Origin: Bacillota bacterium
Lineage (GTDB): Bacteria; Bacillota; Clostridia; Lachnospirales; Lachnospiraceae
NCBI GenBank assembly: GCA_029224465.1
Contig: JAQXUQ010000019.1
Location: 16,181-80,180, forward strand
DNA length: 64,000 nt
Direction: 5' to 3'
The stretch's first letter is position 1. Every line of letters starts with the position of its first letter. A program made the translations under genes and the position numbers. The notes below the pieces were generated by a model. It was not told the DNA's origin and made no database searches. It saw only the letters and a list, made by a program, of their open reading frames with translations. This document shows positions 34,032 to 42,364 of the stretch, in pieces.

Positions 34032-34951
34032 CTTCCGCTCCCTCTGCGCATTGCTCCGTCATTCTCCCGAAGCCACTTTTCCACGACGGAGCAGTATTTT
34101 GCATGGTCATCGACAAAACACATATGTCTGCAACCTTCAAACAGCTCCCACCGCGCGTCCGGTATGCGGTCGTACATTGTTTTGGCGACCAGCGGCGTAC
34201 ACAGATCGTCCGTTCCGCTGATAATCAGGCAGGGAACACGGATCTCGCCGAGTCTGTCCGTGTAGTCAAAATCCCGGAGCGTCCCAAGCGGTGTGTATTC
34301 ATTCGGTCCCCATGCCGTACGGTAAGCCTCGTCTCCGGTGACCTTCTTTCTGCGGAGGCACTCGGGCGCGTCCGCAGGCACCTTGCCCATGCAGTGCAGT
34401 TCCATGTAATGATCATTCGCCTGCAGGTACCGCTCATTCTGATAATCTCCGGACGCCTCGGCTTCGGCAATCGCCTGCTGCTCCTCTTCCGGAAGATACC
34501 GGATCATACGGTGCTGCTCTCTGCCCCAGAGCTGCGAAGATGAAAGCGTGCTCGAAAGCACTGCCGAACACACGCCCTTCGCACCCTCGTCGATCAGATA
34601 GGCAAGCTCCAGCATGCCGCCCCACGACTGCCCGAGAAGATGGAACTTCGAGAGCCCGAGATGCTGAATAAGCGCTTTCAGCTCCTTCATCCATGTATCC
34701 AGCGTCCAGAGCTGCGGCTGTCCGTCAAGGTACGATTTTCCGCACCCGATCTGATCGTATGAGATGACCGCGCGCCCGTCGTCCGAAAGACAGTCCAGCA
34801 CTTCGAAGTAATTATGCGTGCTGCCGGGGCCGCCGTGCAGTAAAATGATCGGCGCCTTCGCGGGGTCTGCTCCCTGCTGCGGCTCCGCGATCCGGTAATA
34901 AGTCCTGCCGGAAAGAAACGGCATATAGCCTTCCGTTATTTTATACATCAT
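34022..34951 (-). CDS. pip: Proline iminopeptidase-family alpha/beta hydrolase
   Basis: About 309 aa, S33 family. HGGPGSTHNYFEVLDCL carries the oxyanion loop, GQSWGGMLELAYL the nucleophile Ser; the later Asp (ISGTDDLC) and His (GCRHMCF) complete the triad. It would release N-terminal proline or act on related amides in the cytosol. The double ATG at 34951/34948 follows AGGAG; a longer start at 34966 lacks a site. A perfect 14-bp palindrome lies directly upstream of the ribosome-binding site. Confidence 0.9.
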   Translation of the reverse strand: MMYKITEGYMPFLSGRTYYRIAEPQQGADPAKAPIILLHGGPGSTHNYFEVLDCLSDDGRAVISYDQIGCGKSYLDGQPQLWTLDTWMKELKALIQHLGLSKFHLLGQSWGGMLELAYLIDEGAKGVCSAVLSSTLSSSQLWGREQHRMIRYLPEEEQQAIAEAEASGDYQNERYLQANDHYMELHCMGKVPADAPECLRRKKVTGDEAYRTAWGPNEYTPLGTLRDFDYTDRLGEIRVPCLIISGTDDLCTPLVAKTMYDRIPDARWELFEGCRHMCFVDDHAKYCSVVEKWLRENDGAMRRGSGRWQ

Positions 34952-34961
34952 AAAACTCCTA

Positions 34962-34975
34962 TACAAAATTTTGTA
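34962..34975. promoter_or_regulatory. Perfect 14-bp palindrome upstream of pip
   Basis: TACAAAATTTTGTA is its own reverse complement. It lies 11 nt before the pip start and just outside the AGGAG site, a good position for an operator. The binding protein is unknown. Confidence 0.5.
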
Positions 34976-35031
34976 CCGGATTAAAAAAGTTCGTCAGAAA
35001 AAAATCAGATGCTCTCGTGCACGCCGGCCGG

Positions 35032-35472
35032 TTAAAGCTCCCCGGCCCCGCAGAGCTTGTCGGCGATCGTCACAATCCAGGCTTCTCTGGATGCCGGGAC
35101 ATGAAACAGAGTAAGCGGCCACATGTGCGTCCGGATAATGCTCTGCTCTTTCTGGTCGAGCCCGAAATCACGAGCGGCATTCTCTGCAGCGATCTCCGGA
35201 TGATGGTAGCCGTGCAGCTTGTCGCCGTGCGTATGCCAGTCATACAGAAAATAATCGTGCAGAAACGCGGCCCGCACGAGTCTTCGTTCATCACACCCTG
35301 CATGGAGCGAACGGTTCAGTGCGAAAGCGGTTTTCGCTACGCGCAGACTGTGGCTGTAGGTGGTCACTTTTCCGTGCTGGATATATTTTTTCATCCGCAG
35401 CGCCTTCTGATCCAGCGCGATCGGCCGGATCAGTGTTTCGAACTGCGTTTCTTCTGTATCTGTGAGCGTCAT
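35032..35472 (-). CDS. HD-domain phosphohydrolase
   Basis: 146 aa, a single HD domain: YSHSLRVAKTAF gives the first His, AAFLHDYFLYDW the HD pair, HGYHHPEIAAENA further metal ligands and IVTIADKLCG the last Asp. It is likely a small phosphatase or nucleotidase acting in the cytosol on an unknown substrate. It is preceded by CmpB on the same strand, 33 nt away. Confidence 0.88.
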   Translation of the reverse strand: MTLTDTEETQFETLIRPIALDQKALRMKKYIQHGKVTTYSHSLRVAKTAFALNRSLHAGCDERRLVRAAFLHDYFLYDWHTHGDKLHGYHHPEIAAENAARDFGLDQKEQSIIRTHMWPLTLFHVPASREAWIVTIADKLCGAGEL

Positions 35473-35505
35473 CTTATCGCCTCCAAGGGCGCTCTGCCCC
35501 GCAAA

Positions 35506-36471
35506 TCACTTTCTGCGCTCTGCCCGGTCCGCAGCAGTTCCCAGTTTCTCCTGCAGGGCAGCGAGCGCTTCCTTTAGCTTTTCTGCACCGGCCTTGCCAT
35601 CGGCGTTACGGAATTCCTGAATACTGTTCAGATGATACTTCTGGCGGGGAGACATGCCTGCCGCGTATCTGCGCATCCGCTCGCCCATCTCGCCGGCCTT
35701 GCCGGTGGCGTACTCCTTCATCTCACCGGCCTTCCCGGCAGCGTATTCCTTCATTTCGCCGGCTTTGCCGGTGGCGTAGTCTTTCAGATCCGATGCCGTT
35801 ACATACGCGCCGATCACCGCGGTTTCGGCTGCGGACGAAACCGCCGCCTTCGCGGCCTGCAGGGTTGCGGCAGGTCCCTGCTGCGCGATTTCGACGCCGG
35901 CTTCCATCCGCGCGTTGAATTCCCGCGAATAGTTTTCCATTTTCGTAATCAGTTCGGTCAGGCTTGCGGTCGTCAGCGCGAGGTCCATTGCGAAAAGGAA
36001 CATAAAAAAGAGTGCAAGACCTTCGTTCAGGAGCGGTCTGTTTTCCTGATGAAGTGAGCGGATGAAGGGAAACAGATAGCGGACGATCACAATGCCCGCA
36101 AGCCCGAACCCGCAGGTCGCCGGCAAACAGATCCTGCCGTTTATATTCAGCGGGACTTTGCTGTAATCCCACCAGACCGCGTGGAAGATCTTCTCGAGCA
36201 CATACGAAGTCGTATATTCGATGACCGCGCTGCCGGCTGCGCAGATCAGAAAGATCTTCCAGATTGCAAAGCTTCCGGTATTCAGTACCGGCACAAAATT
36301 GAACACGATCATTGCGGTTACAGCAGCCGTCCCGTAGATCGGGCAGACGGGGCCGTAGAGGAAGCCTCTGTTCTGCCAGTGCCTGGTTTTAAATGTGCAG
36401 TAAATGGTCTCCCAGACCCATCCCATGAAGCTGAAAACAATAAAGTTGACAAAGTAAGCGGCAATAATCAT
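35506..36471 (-). CDS. CmpB-type putative ABC permease with 11-residue tandem repeats
   Basis: 321 aa. Residues 1-165 carry about four hydrophobic helices with family blocks (FVNFIVFSFMGWVWETIYCTF, RGFLYGPVCPIYG), as in the PF06541 putative ABC permease family. The soluble remainder is a long predicted helix containing three consecutive 11-residue units, consensus EYATGKAGEMK, about residues 238-270. Eleven-residue units suit an amphipathic helix or coiled rod. The function of the family is unknown. Confidence 0.82.
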   Translation of the reverse strand: MIIAAYFVNFIVFSFMGWVWETIYCTFKTRHWQNRGFLYGPVCPIYGTAAVTAMIVFNFVPVLNTGSFAIWKIFLICAAGSAVIEYTTSYVLEKIFHAVWWDYSKVPLNINGRICLPATCGFGLAGIVIVRYLFPFIRSLHQENRPLLNEGLALFFMFLFAMDLALTTASLTELITKMENYSREFNARMEAGVEIAQQGPAATLQAAKAAVSSAAETAVIGAYVTASDLKDYATGKAGEMKEYAAGKAGEMKEYATGKAGEMGERMRRYAAGMSPRQKYHLNSIQEFRNADGKAGAEKLKEALAALQEKLGTAADRAERRK

Positions 36472-36496
36472 GTCGTTTCTCCTTTGCGGGCCCTTG

Positions 36497-37033
36497 TCAG
36501 AGCCGGGTCAGCGCTGCCTGAATCTCTTCGATTGTGCGCGGCATCCGGATGCGGGCGCGGTCCTCCTCCGGCAGAAAGCCATGCAGAACCATTGTATCAA
36601 ACACCGCACCGAGCGCGTCATAATATCCGTTAATGTTGAAAAGGAAACACGGCTTCTTCGTCTGTCCCAGCCGGTAAAGCGACACCACTTCCGAAAGCTC
36701 CTCGAGCGTTCCGATGCCGCCCGGCAGCGCGATGAACGCGTCCGAAAGCCGGATCATCGTCTCTTTGCGCTCCGCCATCGTCTCCGTCTCATAACATTTG
36801 GTAAGATCATAACGGATCTGCGCCGGCGTTGCAAGGAAATGCGGCACGACACCGATTGCTTTGCCGCCGCCGTCCAGCACAGCCTGCGAAACCGCGCCCA
36901 TCAGGCCGCCTCTGCCGGCACCGTAGACCAGCGTGTGACCGCTCCCGGCGATCCAGCTGCCGAGCGCCCGGGCCTGTTCCGTGAAGGCCGGATCATCTCC
37001 CGCGGCAGCGCCGCAATAAACCGCGATATTCAT
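36497..37033 (-). CDS. LOG-family (TIGR00730) nucleotide phosphoribohydrolase-like protein
   Basis: 178 aa. Rossmann fold with VYCGAAAGDDP at the start, VYGAGRGGLMGAVS and the family hallmark PGGIGTLEE. LOG enzymes release a base from nucleoside 5'-monophosphates (cytokinin activation in plants); in bacteria they may clear damaged nucleotides. The ATG overlaps the stop of the upstream HD gene by 4 nt. Confidence 0.92.
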   Translation of the reverse strand: MNIAVYCGAAAGDDPAFTEQARALGSWIAGSGHTLVYGAGRGGLMGAVSQAVLDGGGKAIGVVPHFLATPAQIRYDLTKCYETETMAERKETMIRLSDAFIALPGGIGTLEELSEVVSLYRLGQTKKPCFLFNINGYYDALGAVFDTMVLHGFLPEEDRARIRMPRTIEEIQAALTRL

Positions 37034-37641
37034 TCCTGCTCCTTTCCATCTCCGGCTGCCCGGATCTTTTCTCTCGTCATGTCGTCAAGGACAGTTTTGA
37101 ATTTCCGTAAATAGGGAGAAAACAGCACCTGCTCCCGGCCGTAATTGAACTGCAGGTCATACTCGAGAGGAAGCCATGTGCTGATATCCGACTCATCGTG
37201 CGAGAGGACGGCCTCAAGCTTATCCAGTGCCTTGTAAAGCTTCGCTTCGCCGGTTTCCATCGCCCGCATTTCCATCAGAAGATCCTGCCATTCAATGCGC
37301 TGCGCCTTTGGGAAACTGCGCACCCATGCATCAAAAATCGCGTCTTCTGTGGTTTCGTCGGCAGTTGTTTTGGCGAAAGTCGGGATATCTCCGGTAAATG
37401 CCTCCCCCAGATCGTGGATCAGACACATCCGGATCACGCGGTTCATGTCGAGCGATTGAAACTCCGGAATCTCCGAAAGCAGCATCGCCATAAGCGCCAT
37501 GCGCCAGCTGTGGTCGGCTACGCTTTCCATACGGCCGGGTGCCGTTTCACAGTGGCGTGTGTTTGTTTTGAGGCGCGCAGCCCGGTCCAGAATCCTCAGA
37601 ATCTCCTGCGGGGAAGCTTCGGTTTTCATCTCCTGTGTCAT
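37030..37641 (-). CDS. HDDC2/YfbR-like HD phosphohydrolase (probable 5'-nucleotidase)
   Basis: 203 aa. Metal ligands typical of YfbR/HDDC2: ESVADHSWRMALMAM, CLIHDLGEAFTGDIP with the HD pair, and KLEAVLSHDE with the last Asp. These enzymes remove phosphate from 5'-deoxynucleotides. ATG 37641 has AAGG just upstream. Coupled by a 4-nt overlap with the LOG gene, which also acts on nucleotides, hinting at a nucleotide-salvage or sanitation pair. Confidence 0.87.
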   Translation of the reverse strand: MTQEMKTEASPQEILRILDRAARLKTNTRHCETAPGRMESVADHSWRMALMAMLLSEIPEFQSLDMNRVIRMCLIHDLGEAFTGDIPTFAKTTADETTEDAIFDAWVRSFPKAQRIEWQDLLMEMRAMETGEAKLYKALDKLEAVLSHDESDISTWLPLEYDLQFNYGREQVLFSPYLRKFKTVLDDMTREKIRAAGDGKEQE

Positions 37642-37688
37642 CCTTGATCTCTCCATCTTTTATGCGGCTGTTGCATCGCGCAGTTGTC

Positions 37689-38189
37689 TCAGTTCTGGTT
37701 AAACAGATACAACCCGTCAACCGGCACGCGCTCCTTGATAAACTGGCTGATGTCGAGGCCCGCAAAGAACGCGCCGTCCAGATTTCCGCGCTGCATATCC
37801 TCTCCTCCGCCCGCGTGGAGCGCGAGAATTTTCCATGCTCCGCAGGCGTCCGGCTTCTGCCACGTCTGCCCGCTGCGGGAAAACAGCCACGCGTCCAGAA
37901 TATCCATCATCTCGCGGACACTTGTCTCCGGAATATCCGTTTCCAGCGCGCGGCCGATCCCGTGATGACCGGGGCCGCCGTGATACGTAAAGCTGCGGAA
38001 CTGCACGTGTCCCTTCGCTGTAATGACCAGCCGCTGCTCGATTTCCGCTTCCGCGGGAAAAACAAGGCCTTCGGCTTCGCGCGAGGTTGTGATCGCGACT
38101 GCCTTGCAGGCTTTCAGAGATAAGTCTTCCGCAATCTCCGGCTCAAGATCGGACTCGAGCCGTTCCATAAAGTCTTCATATTGTGACAT
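37689..38189 (-). CDS. Hypothetical protein
   Basis: 166 aa, soluble. Family not recognised. Visible blocks are RSFTYHGGPGHHGIGRALE, a Gly/His-rich stretch near residues 65-82, and LDISQFIKERVPVDGLYLFNQ at the C-terminus. AAGGA precedes the ATG at 38189. It overlaps the zinc phospholipase-like gene by 14 nt upstream, so it belongs to the same operon. Confidence 0.65.
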   Translation of the reverse strand: MSQYEDFMERLESDLEPEIAEDLSLKACKAVAITTSREAEGLVFPAEAEIEQRLVITAKGHVQFRSFTYHGGPGHHGIGRALETDIPETSVREMMDILDAWLFSRSGQTWQKPDACGAWKILALHAGGGEDMQRGNLDGAFFAGLDISQFIKERVPVDGLYLFNQN

Positions 38190-39138
38190 GCTGCTTCCTT
38201 TCTGCGCCGTCCTGCGGCCAGCGGTCCGCGGTCCAGTCAAACTTGCCCGTAAGCAGCGCCGGTGCCGTTTCTCTCTGCCCTGCGATATACGACACCATCC
38301 GGACGCCGTCTGATACCGCACCGCTAAGGAGCTTTGCAAGCTCCTGATTTGACGCACGGCAGGACGGATCTTCCGCCTTTCCGACAATGTGTCCCCGCAG
38401 CGCGTCGTACTGACCGGCAGCTTTCAGCGCGGCGAGCAGGAAATTTCTCTTGAGATCGCTCCTGCAAAGCAGGATGTGGTGAAAGCGGACGAAATCATGC
38501 AGCGCGATCCGCACAGTCTGTTCGTCCATCTCCGGATAGAACGGGGCAATGACAGTTTCGGCGCCGGCTGCCCCTGCGGCGCTTCGCGGCGGCGCGGTGT
38601 CACGGCGTACAGTACCTGCACCGCCGGTAGTCTCTGTGCCGCCCGTCTTCCCGCCGCTGCGCGCCGGTACCGCACCGCCGCGCACTCCTTTCGCAAACTC
38701 CGCCGAGATATCGGCCATCACCGGGACATAGCCTGCGGCAGCAAGGAGAGACCGGTCAAAGTCCCCCTCAATGACGTTATGCGGGACATGCCTTGTCTTC
38801 TCATACCAGTTCACATAGCCGTGGCAGACGGTGTCCAGCGTGAAATGACATGCGGTGCCGCAGAGAAACGCCCGCGCAGCCGGCTGCCACATCGGGTCCA
38901 GCCCGGCAAGGATCGCAAGGCGCCTGCCGAAAAACGCTTCGCCTGTCTGTCCGTGCAGCCTGCCGCCGTAAGCCGCCACATCATTTTTGTGCAGGGGCTT
39001 GTAGTAGAAAAAGATGTCCGGCCCCTGCAGACCAATATTATAAAGGCCCCGGTACGGCGCAATCTCTTCCTGCAGTTTCTCCGGCAGCTTTTTAAAAACA
39101 AGATTCCCGAAATGCTGATGCGCATAAGTTGACGGCAT
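38176..39138 (-). CDS. Zinc-dependent phospholipase C-family protein
   Basis: 320 aa. The N-terminal half matches the Zn_dep_PLPC pattern seen in Firmicutes: YAHQHFGNLVFKKLP, NIGLQGPDIFFYYKP, AFLCGTACHFTLDTVCHGYVN and ARHVPHNVIEGDFD-like spacing of His and Asp zinc ligands. A Gly/Thr-rich insertion (about residues 155-195) splits the protein. No signal peptide is visible, unlike secreted clostridial phospholipases, so an internal role is more likely. Confidence 0.85.
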   Translation of the reverse strand: MPSTYAHQHFGNLVFKKLPEKLQEEIAPYRGLYNIGLQGPDIFFYYKPLHKNDVAAYGGRLHGQTGEAFFGRRLAILAGLDPMWQPAARAFLCGTACHFTLDTVCHGYVNWYEKTRHVPHNVIEGDFDRSLLAAAGYVPVMADISAEFAKGVRGGAVPARSGGKTGGTETTGGAGTVRRDTAPPRSAAGAAGAETVIAPFYPEMDEQTVRIALHDFVRFHHILLCRSDLKRNFLLAALKAAGQYDALRGHIVGKAEDPSCRASNQELAKLLSGAVSDGVRMVSYIAGQRETAPALLTGKFDWTADRWPQDGAERKQHVTI

Positions 39139-39165
39139 ACGTTCTTCCTTTCCCTCCGCATGTCT

Positions 39166-39921
39166 TTAATAATCGACCTTCATCATTGTAAGACCGCAGG
39201 CCGGTGCGGTCGGACCTGCCTTTTTCCGGTCTTTGGCCTCCAGAATGTGGTCCATGTCTTCCGGCCGGAGTCTGTGATACCCGGCTTCGAGGAGTGTGCC
39301 GGTCATAATGCGGACCATGTTTTGCAGGAATCCGTTCCCGTGAAAATAAATCCGGATATAATTACCGCTTTCCTCGATATTGATCGTATCCACGACACGC
39401 ACGGTACTCTTTTTCATATGAGAGTTCCCGCAGAAGCTCTTGAAATCGTGCATACCCGTAAGGCGCTGCGCTGCCTCCCGCATAGCGTCTGTGTCCGGCT
39501 TCCCGTCCAGAACATACACATATTTCCGGTCAAAAACAGGTTTTACCCCCGCATCGGAATACCAGAGCGTGTAACGGTATGTTTTGCCGGTCGCTTTGAA
39601 GCGCGAATGAAAACGGTCCGCACACTGCTTCACCTCGCTGACACTGATATCGTCCGGCAGATACCGGTTCAGATAGCGCTGAATTTCCTCCTCGCTCATC
39701 GCCGTGTCCAGCAGAACGTTGGCGGTCATCGCGCGCGCGTGAACGCCCGCGTCGGTGCGGCCTGCGCCGATCACGGTAAGCTTCCTGTCCGGCGCGGCGT
39801 CTGTCATTCTTGCAAGCACACTTTCGAGCTTCCCCTGAATGGTCATGTCCGTGCCCGGCTGGTGCTCCCAGCCAAGATACCGCGTACCGTCATAACTGAT
39901 GATCATCTTGTAGTTTTTCAT
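39166..39921 (-). CDS. truA: tRNA pseudouridine(38-40) synthase TruA
   Basis: 251 aa. It begins NYKMIISYDGTRYLGWEHQPG and contains the catalytic motif GAGRTDAGVHA with the nucleophilic Asp, plus RRYLPDD-type and NFHGNGFL-like family segments (YFHGNGFLQNMVRIM). It converts uridines 38-40 of the tRNA anticodon arm to pseudouridine. It lies downstream of the rubredoxin terminator and may start its own transcript. Confidence 0.95.
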   Translation of the reverse strand: MKNYKMIISYDGTRYLGWEHQPGTDMTIQGKLESVLARMTDAAPDRKLTVIGAGRTDAGVHARAMTANVLLDTAMSEEEIQRYLNRYLPDDISVSEVKQCADRFHSRFKATGKTYRYTLWYSDAGVKPVFDRKYVYVLDGKPDTDAMREAAQRLTGMHDFKSFCGNSHMKKSTVRVVDTINIEESGNYIRIYFHGNGFLQNMVRIMTGTLLEAGYHRLRPEDMDHILEAKDRKKAGPTAPACGLTMMKVDY

Positions 39922-39974
39922 AATGTATCAAAGCCTTCCGTCCCGCGAGCGGGCGGCCCGCCTCATGCGCGGAT

Positions 39975-40015
39975 TAAAAAAGCTGCGGCAGCCGATTTCT
40001 CAGCGCCGCAGCTTT
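39975..40015 (-). terminator. Intrinsic terminator after the rubredoxin gene
   Basis: Read on the minus strand, an 11-bp stem (40005-40015 with 39979-39989) is followed by a run of T residues (39975-39981 on the complement). It lies 45 nt past the rubredoxin stop. Confidence 0.88.
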
Positions 40016-40059
40016 CCGCAATTTCCTGCCGGTCCGTTACTGCAAAGAACGGCACGAAA

Positions 40060-40224
40060 TTATTCTTCTACCTTTGTAAACTCGTCCTTGCCTACGCCGC
40101 AGATCGGGCATGTCCAGTCATCCGGAAGATCCTCGAATGCTGTGCCGGGAGCGATGCCGTTATCCGGATCGCCAACCGCGGGATCATAGATATATCCGCA
40201 AGGGCCGCATACATACTTATCCAT
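40060..40224 (-). CDS. Rubredoxin
   Basis: 54 aa. Two CPxCG-type knuckles, CGPCG (C6, C9) and CPICG (C39, C42), hold one Fe; the intervening [18 protein letters not shown] and DLPDDWTCP segments are textbook rubredoxin. A small cytosolic electron carrier, often used with oxygen-scavenging or peroxide-reducing enzymes in anaerobes. GGAGG sits 8 nt before the ATG. It has its own promoter and terminator, so it is monocistronic. Confidence 0.97.
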   Translation of the reverse strand: MDKYVCGPCGYIYDPAVGDPDNGIAPGTAFEDLPDDWTCPICGVGKDEFTKVEE

Positions 40225-40318
40225 AGTTACAACCTCCAATGCTTTCTGCTCAGAGAGCGTACGCGTTTCCGGTTCTTCCTCCGAAAGGCGGCCGGAAACA
40301 CAATCAAAATGTTAATTC

Positions 40319-40347
40319 ATTGTAGCAACACCGATGCGAAATAGCAA
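40319..40347 (-). promoter_or_regulatory. Sigma-A promoter of the rubredoxin gene
   Basis: Minus-strand TTGCTA (40342-40347) and TACAAT (40319-40324), 17-bp spacer. The leader of about 90 nt contains an 8-bp stem (40265-40272 with 40292-40299). Confidence 0.7.
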
Positions 40348-40381
40348 TCCCGCAGATACGGCTGCGCAAACGAATTCCGGA

Positions 40382-41458
40382 TTATTCGTTCTCCGGAGCA
40401 GCGTCCTGCTGCAGATTCTTCATCGACAGGCTGATTCTCTTCTTCTCGGGATCAAAATCCGTAACAACAGCGGTTACTTCCTGACCAACCTTTAAAACAT
40501 CCGAAGGCTTCTCGATGCGCTCCTGCGAAATCTGGGATACGTGCAGAAGGCCGTCGATGCCGTCCTCGAGAGAAATGAACGCGCCGAAGTCTGTCAGTCT
40601 CGCAACCGGTCCCGTAACAACCGTGCCGACAGAATACTTGTCTTCCGCTGTCAGCCAGGGATCCTGATCTGGCCACTTACAGGACAGGGAAATCTTCTCG
40701 CCCTTGATGTCCTGAACGAATACCTTGACGGAATCGCCGGGCTTGAAAAGCTTGTGCGGATCCAGGTTCTTGACAGGGGACCAGGTCATCTGCGTTACAT
40801 GCAGAAGGCCGTCTACACCGCCGATATCTACAAACGCGCCGAACGAAGTAATGTTCTTGACCTTGCCTTCAAAAACATCACCGATCTTCAAAGAATCAAG
40901 CAGTTCTTTCTTCTTCTCGGCATGCTCTTTCGCAAGGATCGGCTTTCTGCTGCCGATGATTCTGTGTTTAGCCGGATCATACTCGGTAATCAGGAACGAA
41001 AGCTCCTGACCGACATACTTGGTGAGGTCCTTCTCGAAGGTGTTGGAAACCTGGCTTGCCGGAATGAATACCTGCACCCCGTCAACTTCCGCACAGATAC
41101 CGCCCTTGTTGCTCGATGTGATCGGAGCCGTAACAACGGTCTGGTTGTTGAAAGCATCTTCAACGATCTTGCTGGTCTTCTCCTGCGCCGCCTTCTTGTG
41201 GGACACGATGACTTCGCCGGTCTTGCTGTCGATCTTCATGATCTTGACCTGTACGGTGTCGCCTTCATGAAGTGCTGTCGTGAGATCCTTTACGTCATCG
41301 GCGTATGCGGAAACGTTCATGTGTGCGTCATACTTGTAACCGACGCTCATGATCGCCTCGTCCGGCGTGACACTGAAAACAGTGCCATCCACCACTTCGC
41401 CCACGCGGATGTTCTTCGTGGACTCCTCGAACAGCTTGCTGAATGATTCTTCTGCCAT
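40382..41458 (-). CDS. Ribosomal protein S1-like protein with four S1 domains
   Basis: 358 aa. Four consecutive S1 RNA-binding repeats: about residues 18-88, 105-170, 190-260 (KIGDVFEGKVKNITSFGAFVDIGGVDGLLHV) and 275-350 (VGTVVTGPVARLTDFGAFISLEDGIDGLLHVSQ, given in part). This is the Firmicute S1 homologue type, shorter than the six-repeat E. coli S1. It binds mRNA at or near the ribosome. Preceded by a structured 100-nt leader and a promoter. GGGGAG stands upstream of the ATG. Confidence 0.9.
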   Translation of the reverse strand: MAEESFSKLFEESTKNIRVGEVVDGTVFSVTPDEAIMSVGYKYDAHMNVSAYADDVKDLTTALHEGDTVQVKIMKIDSKTGEVIVSHKKAAQEKTSKIVEDAFNNQTVVTAPITSSNKGGICAEVDGVQVFIPASQVSNTFEKDLTKYVGQELSFLITEYDPAKHRIIGSRKPILAKEHAEKKKELLDSLKIGDVFEGKVKNITSFGAFVDIGGVDGLLHVTQMTWSPVKNLDPHKLFKPGDSVKVFVQDIKGEKISLSCKWPDQDPWLTAEDKYSVGTVVTGPVARLTDFGAFISLEDGIDGLLHVSQISQERIEKPSDVLKVGQEVTAVVTDFDPEKKRISLSMKNLQQDAAPENE

Positions 41459-41480
41459 AAATTTATATCTCCCCTTTTCC

Positions 41481-41583
41481 TGTGAGGACCTGCTCCCATG
41501 GATGTCTCAATGCAAAGCTTCCTGCGTTCTCCAAGTCATCCTCCGGACCGGCATAGTCCAGAGCAGACTTGCGGTGCCTCACA
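41481..41583 (-). promoter_or_regulatory. Structured 5' leader of the S1-like gene
   Basis: A closing stem pairs 41481-41490 with 41573-41583 (TGTGAGGACC with its complement, one bulge). Inside are a 6-bp stem (41532-41537 with 41566-41571) and an 8-bp hairpin with one mismatch (41541-41548 with 41556-41563). It is transcribed between the promoter and the ribosome-binding site. It matches no riboswitch that I recognise; feedback control by S1 binding is a guess. Confidence 0.5.
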
Positions 41584-41594
41584 TAGTTATTAAT

Positions 41595-41624
41595 ATTGTA
41601 AACCATTTTGATAAAAATTGATAA
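41595..41624 (-). promoter_or_regulatory. Candidate promoter of the S1-like gene
   Basis: Minus-strand TTATCA (41619-41624) and TACAAT (41595-41600), 18-bp spacer; transcription would start about 41588, at the edge of the folded leader. A TTGACT plus TTATCA pair further upstream is an alternative. The rest of 41625-41789 is AT-rich with nothing else recognised. Confidence 0.5.
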
Positions 41625-41789
41625 CCTTTTATATCAAAAACAGTCAATTCAGTATTATATCATACATGATAAATTCGTCTATAGGCACTGCAAAAAATTT
41701 CATCCGATCAGAAGCCGCAAAAACACCTGAAAGGCAGAAAAGCAATCATCAGACGGCCGCTGTTGTGCCGGCAGAGCCTTTCGTATGAT

Positions 41790-41984
41790 TTACCTGTAAT
41801 CTTCGGGAAACTGATTGATGTCCCGGATCAGCGTTTCCACAAATTCACGGCACCTGCCGCATCCTGTGCCCGCGCCGGTCGCCGCCTGCACCTGAACGTA
41901 GGTCGAAGCGCCGTTTTGTACGGCATCAATGATTTTTCCATAAGATACATTGTGGCAGTGGCAGGCAATTTTCTCACGTTTCAT
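41790..41984 (-). CDS. BFD-like [2Fe-2S] protein
   Basis: 64 aa. CHC near the N-terminus (C8 and C10) and CGRC (about C43 and C46) in a small helical fold are the cluster ligands of bacterioferritin-associated ferredoxin-type domains. Full BFD proteins pass electrons to bacterioferritin; stand-alone short ones in Firmicutes may serve other oxidoreductases. It follows a 96-aa unknown gene by 9 nt. Confidence 0.85.
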   Translation of the reverse strand: MKREKIACHCHNVSYGKIIDAVQNGASTYVQVQAATGAGTGCGRCREFVETLIRDINQFPEDYR

Positions 41985-41993
41985 AATGTTTTC

Positions 41994-42284
41994 TCACTTT
42001 GTCAGATCGACGCCTTCGTCTTCCATTAAAAGCTTCATCGCTTTGTACTGATCTTCTTTCGCGACTTCCAGATGGTATATGATTCTCCGGTCGTCCTTGT
42101 TTTCCGGCCTCGTGCCGGCCCAGTCTGCGGTCTTCATATGCGCGCCGCCAAGAACCGGAAATGCCTCTGTTGCCCAGTCGTTCGTACGGATTCCCGCGTC
42201 CCGCAGGAGCTTTACCTTCCGCTGGAGCTCTTCTTTGCTGGCTGTATCCAGAAGCTTTACTTTTTTCTTCAGAAAGAAAAACAT
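41994..42284 (-). CDS. Hypothetical protein
   Basis: 96 aa, basic N-terminus (MFFFLKKKVKLLD) then a soluble domain with repeated VKLLRDAG and MKLLMEDEG blocks that look like related helices. Family unknown. It shares a strand with the BFD-like gene 9 nt downstream and starts just past the ATP synthase terminator. Confidence 0.65.
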   Translation of the reverse strand: MFFFLKKKVKLLDTASKEELQRKVKLLRDAGIRTNDWATEAFPVLGGAHMKTADWAGTRPENKDDRRIIYHLEVAKEDQYKAMKLLMEDEGVDLTK

Positions 42285-42296
42285 AGGTTCACCTTA

Positions 42297-42337
42297 TTAT
42301 AAAACAGGGGCATGAAAAGTACCGCTTCTCATGCCCC
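42297..42337 (-). terminator. Intrinsic terminator of the ATP synthase operon
   Basis: On the minus strand a perfect 9-bp stem (42329-42337 with 42307-42315) is followed by TGTTTTATAAT. A second perfect 7-bp hairpin with tetraloop lies between it and the atpC stop (42347-42364). Confidence 0.8.
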
Positions 42338-42364
42338 GCATATCGTCCGGCAGCAGACTGCCGG

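Noticed and set aside
41481..41583. SRP (4.5S) RNA or 6S RNA in the S1 leader
   Set aside because: The SRP loop motif is absent and the length is too short for 6S RNA; the position directly ahead of a start codon favours a leader.
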